Shown here piece after piece: positions 18,861-27,606 of a stretch of 64,000 nucleotides of DNA. How positions within the stretch are numbered: position 1 is the stretch's first letter; every line of letters starts with the position of its first letter. Below the pieces are notes generated by a model. That model saw only the letters and a list, made by a program, of their open reading frames with translations, had not been told where the DNA came from and searched no databases. Source of the DNA: Ardenticatenaceae bacterium (GTDB taxonomy: Bacteria; Chloroflexota; Anaerolineae; Promineifilales; Promineifilaceae); contig JACKCC010000011.1 of NCBI GenBank assembly GCA_020634245.1, positions 124,001 through 188,000 of the forward strand. Direction: 5' to 3'. A program made the translations under genes and the position numbers.

Positions 18861-20480
18861 ATGCAAGATTTAGAAAAATCTTTGCTTCATTTTTTAGGGG
18901 ATGATGCCTATAAAGTTGCGGTGTTAAAAGGCCAGTGGGGCGTTGGAAAGACATACTATTGGCGAACCTTTCTGGAGAAACATAAAAATAAATTAGATTT
19001 TCGAGCATATTCTTATGTATCGCTTTTTGGGTCTGAAAGTATATCCGAAGTAAAACGAGCCGTTTTTTCAAATTTTGACGTTTTAAATGCAGACAAGACA
19101 AGTGACCGATTTGTAGAATTTCTCAAACCCATTGCAGAAAATATAAAAAAGCTCGATATTCCTTACTACAACCCTTCACAAGGAATTGGGGAGTGGATCG
19201 AAAATAAAATTGTCGATAATTTCTTAATTTGCTTTGATGATTTAGAAAGAAAAGAAAAAAATATGTCAGCCTCTTCAGTCCTTGGCTTGATATCTACGTT
19301 GAAGGAAGAAAAAAATTGCAAAATCCTTCTTATTTTCAATGAAGATGAGTTAGACGAGAATTCAAGAGCTGACATTAATGACTATCGAGAAAAAGTCGTT
19401 GATCTAGAATTAACATACGATCCGACTATCAGTGACAATTTAACCATAATTTGGGGAGCTTCTTACCATTATTATCTCCTGCGAATATTTAGATTATTGA
19501 ACTTAAACAACATTCGGATAATGCAGCGTGTAAAATGGGCGGAACAGTATTTTTTGAATAATCTAGAACGGAAGTACTCCACCAATTTAATTGACAATTT
19601 GCTATATCAGTCTGCTCTGCTATCTGTAATACATTATAGTCAAGGCGAGAAATTAACAATTGAACGTCTTTCTGAATTCACAGCAATGGATGTACTTTTT
19701 TTAAAAGAAAAAGCGGATTCTGAAGAAGGTAAATTTCTAAAACTGTTAGATTATTATAAGACCAAATATGATCAGATTATCTTAGATTATTTGGCCAATG
19801 GCTATGTCGATTTTGAAAGATATAAATACCAACTTGAACGAATAGAAAAAGATTTAAAGTTACTCAAAATTGAGCAAGACTACAATAAAATTTGGGACAA
19901 ATTCAAATCAAATTTTCAAGTCAATGAAAATGAATTTATTAGCGAACTACATCAATTTGTAATAGAACACTTTGATGACATGGGACAAAATGAAATTTAT
20001 CGTGCCTTAAGATTCATTAAGGACGTAAAACCAATTATCGATATTGATGATTTATCAGAAAGCTACTTAACAAAGTTCCCACCCCATGAAAGTATGCTTA
20101 AACACTATATTTGTAATTTAAAGGTTTCTTCCGGTACTGAAATCAAAATTCGAAAATTATATTCTGAAAAAGAACGTACACTGTCACTTTCTGAAATATT
20201 TGAAGAGCTTTCTTGGGAAGAAGACTGGCGTAATCTCGAACTGATCATAAAGTTCTCTGAATATTCGGAAGAAGAAATATATCAGTGGATATTGGAGGAA
20301 AAGCGTACAAATTTCTTAGAATTGCTTGAAAAGTTCGTGTATTCTTTAACACGGGTAAAAGATGGCAAAATAATTTTCGGGAAGATCAAATTTGCTTTAA
20401 AGAAAATAGAACAGAGAAGTGAATTTGATAAGAAAAGATTACAGTATTTGACAATTGATCTAGATGAATATTTTGAATAA
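18861..20480 (+). CDS. P-loop NTPase, KAP-like, AT-rich insert
   Basis: 539 residues. Walker A is LKGQWGVGKTYYW near residue 25; Walker B is NFLICFDDLER near residue 125, followed by a sensor-like LLIFNEDELDEN. These spacings and the DDLER box are typical of KAP-type NTPases. The C-terminal about 300 residues are helical and Lys/Glu-rich, with no family recognised. No membrane segment is seen. Base composition is much more AT-rich than the flanking genes and no ACGGCCGT site occurs, so horizontal acquisition is likely. KAP NTPases occur in phage-exclusion and defence proteins (PifA, QatA), so an antiphage role is a reasonable guess, not shown here. Confidence 0.7.
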   Translation: MQDLEKSLLHFLGDDAYKVAVLKGQWGVGKTYYWRTFLEKHKNKLDFRAYSYVSLFGSESISEVKRAVFSNFDVLNADKTSDRFVEFLKPIAENIKKLDIPYYNPSQGIGEWIENKIVDNFLICFDDLERKEKNMSASSVLGLISTLKEEKNCKILLIFNEDELDENSRADINDYREKVVDLELTYDPTISDNLTIIWGASYHYYLLRIFRLLNLNNIRIMQRVKWAEQYFLNNLERKYSTNLIDNLLYQSALLSVIHYSQGEKLTIERLSEFTAMDVLFLKEKADSEEGKFLKLLDYYKTKYDQIILDYLANGYVDFERYKYQLERIEKDLKLLKIEQDYNKIWDKFKSNFQVNENEFISELHQFVIEHFDDMGQNEIYRALRFIKDVKPIIDIDDLSESYLTKFPPHESMLKHYICNLKVSSGTEIKIRKLYSEKERTLSLSEIFEELSWEEDWRNLELIIKFSEYSEEEIYQWILEEKRTNFLELLEKFVYSLTRVKDGKIIFGKIKFALKKIEQRSEFDKKRLQYLTIDLDEYFE

Positions 20481-20637
20481 CCTATCCACTCCAGTGCGGT
20501 CTCCCCTTGAACGCTGGAGTTGGCGTCAGCGCCGTGCCCCTTTTGTTTGATTTAACGCATTTGTTGATAGGGGGAACGGCCAACCCATTTTGCTTTTTGC
20601 ATGTTGTGGAAGGGGAAACGGCCGCACCCCTTCCCCA

Positions 20638-21282
20638 CTACTCCATCGCCAAAACCACCACCGGAACCGGCGCCTTCTGCTTAAACGTCTCTGCCTCATC
20701 CAGCGAGCCAATCCCCCGACCAATGTGCATAGGCACGGCCACCTGGGGTTGGATGGTGGCAGCCGCTTCGGCCGCTTCAACGGCCGTCATCACATACGTC
20801 CCGCTCACCGGCAGCAGGGCCACGTCCACCTTGATGTCCTTCATCTCCGGGATGTGGTCGGTGTCCCCGGCAAAATAGATGCGCCGCCCACCTACCGTCA
20901 GCACAAATCCCACGTGTTCGGCCGCCTGCGGATGAAACGGCTGGCCCGGACTGCGAAACTTGTTGATGTTGTAAGCTGGCACAGCACTGATGGCGACTCC
21001 CTTCACCATCACTTCGTCGCCAGGAGCAACCACCTCAATGGAACCAGTGAGTTTGGCCGCGGCCGATTTGTTGGCAACAACGGCCGTATCCGCCCCACGA
21101 ATTTTGGCCACATCATCCGGGGAACAATGGTCCTGGTGGTCATGAGAAATCAAAATCAGGTCAGCCTGCGGACCATCCTTTAGCTGCCAGGGATCGATGT
21201 AAATCACTAGCCCATCCCCTTCAATACGGAAGCTGGAATGACCCAGCCAGTGGATATTGGATACAAGTTTATCAGTCATCAT
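20638..21282 (-). CDS. MBL-fold metal-dependent hydrolase (UPF0173-like)
   Basis: 214 residues with the metallo-beta-lactamase fold. The zinc motif HxHxDH is seen as SHDHQDH near residue 47, later ligands as GDTDH (residue about 140) and the terminal His in VPMHIG. The compact size and opening (WLGHSSFRIEG) fit the UPF0173/YtkL-like branch, cytosolic hydrolases of unknown natural substrate. The gene is convergent with the KAP-like NTPase and divergent from the PBP1C-like gene. The 157-bp gap to the NTPase holds only an ACGGCCGC-type site and a weak CTCCAG/CTGGAG stem. Confidence 0.88.
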   Translation of the reverse strand: MMTDKLVSNIHWLGHSSFRIEGDGLVIYIDPWQLKDGPQADLILISHDHQDHCSPDDVAKIRGADTAVVANKSAAAKLTGSIEVVAPGDEVMVKGVAISAVPAYNINKFRSPGQPFHPQAAEHVGFVLTVGGRRIYFAGDTDHIPEMKDIKVDVALLPVSGTYVMTAVEAAEAAATIQPQVAVPMHIGRGIGSLDEAETFKQKAPVPVVVLAME

Positions 21283-21417
21283 AACCTCTCTTAATCTGAT
21301 AGCGTTTGTCTTTCATTCTCGTGATGTGTTGGGATGCGTCATGATGGAATGTCCTTCAATTGTACCCGAACCGGCGCAAAAACGTGGGGTGGAAACCAGC
21401 CCTCACTGTGTATACTA

Positions 21418-23997
21418 ATGAGCATGACAAAATTATGGCGGGCGCTGCTTCTGTTTTTATTCCTTTCCATCGTGACCGGCTGGAGTCTCTACCAATACCT
21501 CTTTGCCGACCTGCCCGCCCCGGCGGAGATCAGCAGCCGGTTGGTTATGCCCAGTGTACGCATTGTCGATCGGGAAGAACGACCGTTATACGACATCCTC
21601 GATTCAGAATACGGTCGTCAAACCAGCCTCCCCCTCGACCAGATTCCCCTAACCCTCCAGCAAGCTACCATCGCCACCGAAGACCAAAACTTCTACCACA
21701 ATCCCGGTGTCGATGTGACCGGCATCCTGCGCGCCTTATGGATCAACCTGCGCGGCGGCGAAGTACTGGCCGGGGGCAGCACCATCACCCAGCAAGTTGC
21801 CCGCAACCTGCTCCTGGACGCCGACGAGCGCAGCCAACGCACCGCCCGCCGCAAACTGCGCGAAAGCTGGCTGGCCTGGCGCGTCGCCCGCAAACTCAGC
21901 AAAGACGACATCCTGGCCCTCTACCTCAACCAGATGTATTACGGCGCGATGGCTTACGGCGTCGAAGCGGCCGCCCAAACCTACTTCGGCAAACCCGCCG
22001 CCGACCTGACCCTGGCCGAAAGCGCCCTGATCGCCGGACTGACCCAATCACCGGCCAGCTACAACCCCTTCACCAACCCGGCAGCAGCCAAAGCCCGGCA
22101 GCTCATCGTCCTCGATTTGATGCGCCAGGCCGGCCACATCACCGCCGACGAATACGATCTGGCCGTCCGCCAACCCCTGCGCTACGCCAGCACACCCTAT
22201 CCCATCCGCGCCCCCCACTTCGTCATGATGGTCCAGGCCGAACTGGATGCGCTGTTCTCCCAAGATGAGATTTACCAACTGGGCGGCCTGACCGTGCGTA
22301 CTACCCTCGATTTGAATTGGCAGGATCAGGCCGAACGCATCATCGACGAACAGTTGCAGCGGCTCAATACCCCGGCTGATGGCAGTCCCAGTCACAACGC
22401 CCACAACGCCGCCCTGGTCGCTCTTAATCCCCATAACAGCCAGATTTTGGCCCTGGTGGGCAACGCCGATTATTTCGACGCCGCCAGCGGCGGCGCCATC
22501 AATATGGCCCTGGTTCCGCGCCAGCCCGGATCGGCGCTCAAACCGATCATCTACGCCGCCGCCCTGTCACCGGGCCAACCGCAGCCGTGGACGGCCGCTT
22601 CCATGCTGCCCGACGTACGCACCGTCTTCATGACTCACGAAGACGAACCTTACGTGCCGGTCAACTTTTCCCGCGATGAGCACGGGCCGGTGCTGCTGCG
22701 GCGGGCGCTGGCTTCCTCGCTCAACATCCCGGCCGTGCTGGTTCTGGACGACATCGGCGTGCCCACAGCAATGGATTTGGCCGCCGATTTGGGCATCGGC
22801 ACGCTGGGCGAGCCGGACGAGTATGATCTATCGTTTGCGCTGGGCGGCGGGCCAGTACGATTGTTAGATTTAACGGCCGTATACGCCGCCTTCGCCAACG
22901 GGGGTTCCCGCATCACACCCGAGCTGATTTTGGATGTGAGGGATGCGGCGGGCAATGTGGTGTACACGGCTTACCCTAAATACGGCACGATGGCTGAGCC
23001 TGTCGAAGCCAAGCCGGACGCTTCGACAAGCTCAGCAACCGAAGCAACCGCTTGCCCCCAACCCATCCGCGTCCTCGACGAGCGCGTCGCCTGGCTCATC
23101 AGCGACATCCTCAGCGACAACGAAGCCCGACGGCTCTCCTTCGGCCCTAACAGCGTTTTGCAGCTTGACCGCCCGGCAGCGGTCAAAACAGGCACAACCA
23201 ACGACTTCCACGACAACTGGACCGTCGGCTACACGCCCGACTTGGTCGTCGGCGTCTGGGTGGGCAACGCCGATAGCGAACCGATGGAGAATGTGACCGG
23301 CGTCAGTGGCGCCGGCCCCATCTGGCATTACTTCATGCGCGCCGCCCTGGCCGGTCAGCCGGAAACCGATTTTGTCCAGCCGCCTGGTCTGATACAGGTG
23401 GAAGTTTGCGCTTTGTCCGGTCTACTGCCCGGCGAAGACTGCCCCTACCGCCGCCGTGAATGGTTCCTGGCGGGCACACAGCCGGTGGCCACCGACACTT
23501 TCTACCAACGGATAACGCTTGATGCCCGCACCGGTCGTCTGGCCAATGACACCACGCCGCCGGAGCAGCGGATTGAGCAGTTAGCACTGGATTTGCCACC
23601 CGCACTGCATCCCTGGGCGCGGTCGCAAGGGTTGCTGCTGCTGGCTGATTTACTGCCAGTAGGTGATCTGGCTTCGACAAGCTCGGCTTCGACAGGCTCA
23701 GCCAGCGGATTACGCCTCATCTCGCCCGATCCAAATACCATTTACCGCATCTCCCCTGCGCTGCCGCTGGATGCTCAAAAGCTGCGCTTTGAAGCTGTTA
23801 CCGGGGCCAATTTCAGCCAGATTACTTTGTGGCTAGACGGTGAACCATTGGCCACACTGACCGAGCCGCCCTTTGAAACGTGGTGGTCGCTCATTCCCGG
23901 CCAGCACACCGCCTGGGCCGAAGGCAGCGATAGCAACGACACATCAGTAACCAGCGACACTATTACCTTTGAAGTTTGGGATGCCCCTAATGATTAA
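21418..23997 (+). CDS. pbpC: Penicillin-binding protein 1C-like transglycosylase/transpeptidase
   Basis: About 860 residues. There is an N-terminal membrane anchor (LWRALLLFLFLSIVTGW), then a GT51 transglycosylase domain with the catalytic ATEDQNFYHNPGVD near residue 87. The transpeptidase domain has SALK (about 371), SLN (about 434) and KTGT (about 589). The C-terminus has the PBP1C-specific BiPBP_C beta domain (QITLWLDGEPLATL). It polymerises and cross-links peptidoglycan outside the membrane. The start is MSMTKLWRALL; the frame is open upstream without a better site. Two REP-like palindromes are inserted in frame (22992-23036 and 23671-23703). A2M is its usual genomic partner. Confidence 0.9.
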   Translation: MSMTKLWRALLLFLFLSIVTGWSLYQYLFADLPAPAEISSRLVMPSVRIVDREERPLYDILDSEYGRQTSLPLDQIPLTLQQATIATEDQNFYHNPGVDVTGILRALWINLRGGEVLAGGSTITQQVARNLLLDADERSQRTARRKLRESWLAWRVARKLSKDDILALYLNQMYYGAMAYGVEAAAQTYFGKPAADLTLAESALIAGLTQSPASYNPFTNPAAAKARQLIVLDLMRQAGHITADEYDLAVRQPLRYASTPYPIRAPHFVMMVQAELDALFSQDEIYQLGGLTVRTTLDLNWQDQAERIIDEQLQRLNTPADGSPSHNAHNAALVALNPHNSQILALVGNADYFDAASGGAINMALVPRQPGSALKPIIYAAALSPGQPQPWTAASMLPDVRTVFMTHEDEPYVPVNFSRDEHGPVLLRRALASSLNIPAVLVLDDIGVPTAMDLAADLGIGTLGEPDEYDLSFALGGGPVRLLDLTAVYAAFANGGSRITPELILDVRDAAGNVVYTAYPKYGTMAEPVEAKPDASTSSATEATACPQPIRVLDERVAWLISDILSDNEARRLSFGPNSVLQLDRPAAVKTGTTNDFHDNWTVGYTPDLVVGVWVGNADSEPMENVTGVSGAGPIWHYFMRAALAGQPETDFVQPPGLIQVEVCALSGLLPGEDCPYRRREWFLAGTQPVATDTFYQRITLDARTGRLANDTTPPEQRIEQLALDLPPALHPWARSQGLLLLADLLPVGDLASTSSASTGSASGLRLISPDPNTIYRISPALPLDAQKLRFEAVTGANFSQITLWLDGEPLATLTEPPFETWWSLIPGQHTAWAEGSDSNDTSVTSDTITFEVWDAPND
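22992..23036. repeat. REP-like palindrome inserted in pbpC, copy 1
   Basis: GGCTGAGCCTGTCGAAGCC faces GCTTCGACAAGCTCAGC with a 9-nt spacer, giving a long imperfect hairpin. It reads through in frame as MAEPVEAK...ASTSSAT between transpeptidase motifs. The same GCTTCGACAAGCTC core recurs at 23671 and 57284. Confidence 0.75.
23671..23703. repeat. REP-like half-sites in pbpC, copy 2
   Basis: Two direct half-sites, GCTTCGACAAGCTCG and GCTTCGACAGGCTCAG, lie in tandem and encode ASTSSASTGSAS, a Ser-rich linker just before the BiPBP_C domain. Confidence 0.7.
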
Positions 23998-24036
23998 CCT
24001 GTTCCTTACGGCGACTACGTTGTAAACTTGGCCGCA

Positions 24037-27000
24037 ATGACTACTTCTCATTTTCACACGCGTACGGCCGTTACGTTCTGGTTAGTGCTGGCATTTCTGG
24101 CTTTACTGGGGATGGGAGCGCTCAAACAGCGACAGGATTTTCTTACCCGTGGCATCCCCGGTGGACTGCCTGAACCTATTGCCAAAGGCGGCGTACAGTT
24201 GGGCATCAACGTTGCTCTGGAACAATACGATGACGCGGCGCTGGACGAAAACCTGACCCAAATCCACGATGCCGGTGTCGGCAAAGTGAAACAGTCGTTT
24301 TATTTTTCTGATTCGTTTGATTGGGCAGCAAGTGATCGGTTGGTAACGGCCGTTACCAATCACGGTCTCACCCTCGTCCCCTTGCTCGACGGCGATCCCG
24401 CCAACGACTTCGCCCCCATCAACCCGGCGCAGTTCGCTGCCTGGGTCAGGGAATTTGCCATCCGCTACAACGAAAAAGTCCAGACCTACATCATCTGGGA
24501 TGAACCTAATTTGACCAGCCATTGGGGCGACCAGCCGGTCAACGCCATCGAATATGCCGCTTTACTCACCGCTGCCGCCGAAGCCATTCGTGCTGTCGAT
24601 CCCGACGCCGTTATCGTGGCTGCGCCGCTGGCGCCTACCCAGGAAACCGGCCCGCTCAATCTAGCCGACCCCCTTTATCTTCAATCGTTATACGAAGCAG
24701 GCGCGGGCGCTGCTTTTGACGTTGCGGCAGGCAAGCCATATGGTTTTGATACCGGCCCTGATGACCGTGCTGTCAATCTGAAAACACTCAATTTCAGCCG
24801 GGCTATCCTGCTGCGCGAGGTGATGGAACGCAACGGCGACGGCAGTAAAGCACTGTGGGCCGGCAATTGGGGCTGGAACAGCCTGCCGTCCGATTGGACA
24901 GGTTCACCCTCTTTGTGGGGCCAAACAGACGCCCAAACCCAACTCGCCCGTACGGTAAACGCCCTGGAACGCGCCCGGCAGGAATGGCCCTGGATGGGTC
25001 TGATGTTCCTGGAGAATTGGGAACCCAACACACCGCAAGATGATCCTCGGTGGGGATTTAGTGTTAAAGAAACAGTGGCAAGCGGCAAGTGGAAAGTGGC
25101 AAGTGAGGCATTCACCCCAGCACCCCAGCACCCGTTCACCCCTGCATATCCCGGCTTCCACCTTGCCTCACCGCTTGATCCGGCGCAGAATTACCGGGGT
25201 GGCTGGCGTTTTTCGCCGGAGTTTGGGGCGGATATTAGCGAGACCGGAGAAGGGGCGCCGCCCGATTCAATGACGTTCACGTTTTGGGGAACAGATGTGG
25301 GACTGCAGGTGCGGCGGGCCAATTTCCGCGCCCGGCTATACGTCACTTTAGACGGCCGTCCAGCCAACGCCCTGCCCCGCGATGAAAACGGCACAATGCT
25401 CATTCTCACCGCCGCCGATCCCACTGAAGATTATCTCAGCACGGAGTGGGTGGCCCGTAATTTGGCTCCTGGTGTACACACAATGGAAATCGTAGCTTCA
25501 CGGGGCTGGGATCAGTGGGCGTTGAATGGGTTTAGTGTGGCTTACCGCCCACCGGATGCCGGGTATCGCCGGGGAATGGTTGGGTTGGCGGCAACGGCCG
25601 TTCTTGCCCTCTTCCTCGCCTACCAAACCAACAAACAAGCCAACTGGGGGCCACTGGGACAAAAACTGCGGAACTGGTACGGCCGTCTCCAACAAACCGG
25701 CCAACTCTTCCTCACCGCCCTGGCCGCCGCCATCGTCACCCTCACCGGCTGGCTGACCTGGGGCGAACAGGCCGCCGGCCTATACCGTCGCCTGGGCGAT
25801 GGCCGTCTAGGAGACGGTGGCCAACTGGTGTTGACCGCAGCCGCCGCTTCCATCTTTTACGTCACGCCCAGCTTCTTCATTTACGCTGCTGCGCTGGCAG
25901 TCTTGTTCATCCTCATTTACCTGCGCCCGGCCTGGGGATTAGCCCTCATCACCGCCACGATTCCATTTTATGTCAATGGCGGCGCATCCATCCCGGCCAT
26001 CTTCCAGCCCAAAGCCATCTATTCCTACCGCTTCTCCCCCGTCGAAATTTACACGCTCCTGACTTTGGCAGCTTTTATTGTGTCACGTGTCACGTATCAC
26101 GTATCACGTATCAAACGCTCTCCATCACCCCTGCACCCTTTCACCCCTCCACCCCTTCACTTCCGCTCCGCCGACTACGCCGTCATCACCTTCACGGCCG
26201 TTGCCACCCTCTCCCTCTTTTTCACCGAACGGCTGGGCGTAGCAACCAACGAGTGGCGCATGGTCATCATCGAACCGGCGCTGTTTTACCTGCTGCTGCG
26301 CGGCATTCGCCCCACGAAAAAGGAGATGTGGGTGGTACTCGACGCTTTCGTTTTGGGCGGGCTGGTGGTGGCGCTGTTTGGCCTGTGGCAGTATGCCTTT
26401 GCCCGCGACACGCTGATTACGGCCGAAGGCGGCCTGCTGCGTCTGCGTTCGATCTACGGCTCGCCCAACAACGTCGCCCTGTATCTGGGCCGGATTTTGC
26501 CCTTATTGGTGGCGATGGCGCTGCTGGGTAAAGAAAACGGCCGTCGCCGCTGGCTGTATGCGGCCGCAGCTATTCCGATTGGGTTGGCCATTCTGCTCAG
26601 TTTTAGCAAAGGGGCGCTGTTTTTAGGCCTGCCGACTTCGCTGCTGTTCGTGTTTTGGGTTTGGCAGCGGGGGAACGGCCGTAAAACGTGGCCCTGGGTC
26701 ATCGGATTAGGACTGGCCGGCACCATCTTCCTGATTGCGGCCCAGCAAATTCCGCAGTTAGCTGGCCGTTTTGATTTGCGCGGCGCAACCGGCGTTTTCC
26801 GCCTCAACTTATGGCGGGCCAGCCTCAACATGATCGCCGACCATCCCTGGCTGGGCATTGGGCTGGACAATTTCCTATACGCCTACCGGGGACGATATAT
26901 TTTTGACGCCGCCTGGCAGGAACCAAACTTGAACCATCCGCACAACATCGTTCTCGATTTTGCCACGCGATTGGGGCTGCTCGGACTGTTGGCTGGTGGT

Positions 27001-27222
27001 TGGTTAGTTGGTTCGTTAGGGTGGCTGTTGTGGCAGGCCCGGCAGCGGGTTTCGTCACTTTGGTGGCCGGTAATCGTCGGCTTAAGCGGCACGTTGGTCG
27101 ATATGCTGGTACATGGCCTGGTCGATCACAGCTTTTTTCTGGTGGATTTGGCCTTTGCCTTTTACTTGATGTTGGGAACGGCCGTTTGGTGGCAATCTGA
27201 CCGTAACTTAGACAATGGATGA
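24037..27222 (+). CDS. Fusion of a glycoside-hydrolase-like barrel and an O-antigen ligase
   Basis: About 1061 residues. After a membrane anchor (residues about 10-30), residues about 45-345 look like a TIM-barrel glycosidase of clan GH-A. A WDEPN motif near residue 154 carries the likely acid/base Glu, and LENWEPN near 326 carries a possible nucleophile. A jelly-roll-like beta region follows (about 385-495). The C-terminal half has many membrane segments and the Wzy_C O-antigen ligase signature (NLWRASLNMIADHPWLGIGLDNFL; HPHNIVLDFATRLGL). It may hydrolyse or select a surface glycan and also polymerise or ligate it. No strong Shine-Dalgarno precedes the ATG. Two word-repeat islands are read in frame. 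Confidence 0.75.
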   Translation: MTTSHFHTRTAVTFWLVLAFLALLGMGALKQRQDFLTRGIPGGLPEPIAKGGVQLGINVALEQYDDAALDENLTQIHDAGVGKVKQSFYFSDSFDWAASDRLVTAVTNHGLTLVPLLDGDPANDFAPINPAQFAAWVREFAIRYNEKVQTYIIWDEPNLTSHWGDQPVNAIEYAALLTAAAEAIRAVDPDAVIVAAPLAPTQETGPLNLADPLYLQSLYEAGAGAAFDVAAGKPYGFDTGPDDRAVNLKTLNFSRAILLREVMERNGDGSKALWAGNWGWNSLPSDWTGSPSLWGQTDAQTQLARTVNALERARQEWPWMGLMFLENWEPNTPQDDPRWGFSVKETVASGKWKVASEAFTPAPQHPFTPAYPGFHLASPLDPAQNYRGGWRFSPEFGADISETGEGAPPDSMTFTFWGTDVGLQVRRANFRARLYVTLDGRPANALPRDENGTMLILTAADPTEDYLSTEWVARNLAPGVHTMEIVASRGWDQWALNGFSVAYRPPDAGYRRGMVGLAATAVLALFLAYQTNKQANWGPLGQKLRNWYGRLQQTGQLFLTALAAAIVTLTGWLTWGEQAAGLYRRLGDGRLGDGGQLVLTAAAASIFYVTPSFFIYAAALAVLFILIYLRPAWGLALITATIPFYVNGGASIPAIFQPKAIYSYRFSPVEIYTLLTLAAFIVSRVTYHVSRIKRSPSPLHPFTPPPLHFRSADYAVITFTAVATLSLFFTERLGVATNEWRMVIIEPALFYLLLRGIRPTKKEMWVVLDAFVLGGLVVALFGLWQYAFARDTLITAEGGLLRLRSIYGSPNNVALYLGRILPLLVAMALLGKENGRRRWLYAAAAIPIGLAILLSFSKGALFLGLPTSLLFVFWVWQRGNGRKTWPWVIGLGLAGTIFLIAAQQIPQLAGRFDLRGATGVFRLNLWRASLNMIADHPWLGIGLDNFLYAYRGRYIFDAAWQEPNLNHPHNIVLDFATRLGLLGLLAGGWLVGSLGWLLWQARQRVSSLWWPVIVGLSGTLVDMLVHGLVDHSFFLVDLAFAFYLMLGTAVWWQSDRNLDNG
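25069..25146. repeat. In-frame word repeats in the GH part of the fusion gene
   Basis: GTGGCAAG/GTGGAAAG words repeat four times, then CACCCCAG/CACCCG words. They encode ETVASGKWKVASEA and a Pro-rich FTPAPQHPFTPA between barrel and beta domain. Confidence 0.65.
26078..26158. repeat. In-frame word repeats in the ligase part of the fusion gene
   Basis: Five copies of GTCACGTA/GTATCACGTA-type words precede CACCCCT/CACCCTTT words, encoding a polar VSRVTYHVSRIKRS and Pro-rich insert between membrane segments. Confidence 0.65.
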
Positions 27223-27267
27223 GTGTTTTTGTTAACGGTTTAAGTTCAAAGACGGGCCTGATTTTCC

Positions 27268-27295
27268 TTGACATTCTGCCCGTTGCACCTAAAAT
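27268..27295 (+). promoter_or_regulatory. Sigma-70-type promoter of acpP
   Basis: TTGACA (27268-27273), 16-bp spacer and TAAAAT (27290-27295), 46 bp before the ACP start codon. Both hexamers are near consensus, fitting a strongly expressed housekeeping gene. Confidence 0.75.
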
Positions 27296-27341
27296 AACTC
27301 GGTACCATCCGAATTGAAATTTATCCTAAGGAGAGGATTTG

Positions 27342-27581
27342 ATGAGTGACATAGAAAGTCGTGTCCGCAATATTGTTGTTGAACTGCTAGGCGTTGATGA
27401 AGATCAGGTAGTCTCTTCGGCCCGTTTTCGGGAAGATTTGGAAGCTGATTCGCTCGATCTGGTCGAATTGATTATGGCATTCGAAGAAGAATTCAACGGC
27501 GAAATTTCCGATGAACAAGCCCAGACGATCACAACCGTCGGGGAAGCCGTTGCCTATATTAACGAAAATATGGCCGGCTGA
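27342..27581 (+). CDS. acpP: Acyl carrier protein
   Basis: 79 residues, the usual ACP size. The phosphopantetheine attachment serine lies in EADSLDLVELIMAFEEEF, and the protein is strongly acidic with the four-helix ACP pattern. It carries growing acyl chains in fatty acid synthesis. AAGGAGAGG at 27329-27337 sets the start at ATG 27342. It stands alone, with its own promoter and an intrinsic terminator. No fab genes are next to it. Confidence 0.95.
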   Translation: MSDIESRVRNIVVELLGVDEDQVVSSARFREDLEADSLDLVELIMAFEEEFNGEISDEQAQTITTVGEAVAYINENMAG

Positions 27582-27606
27582 TTCGCTTTCAGCTTAAAAA
27601 TCGGAC

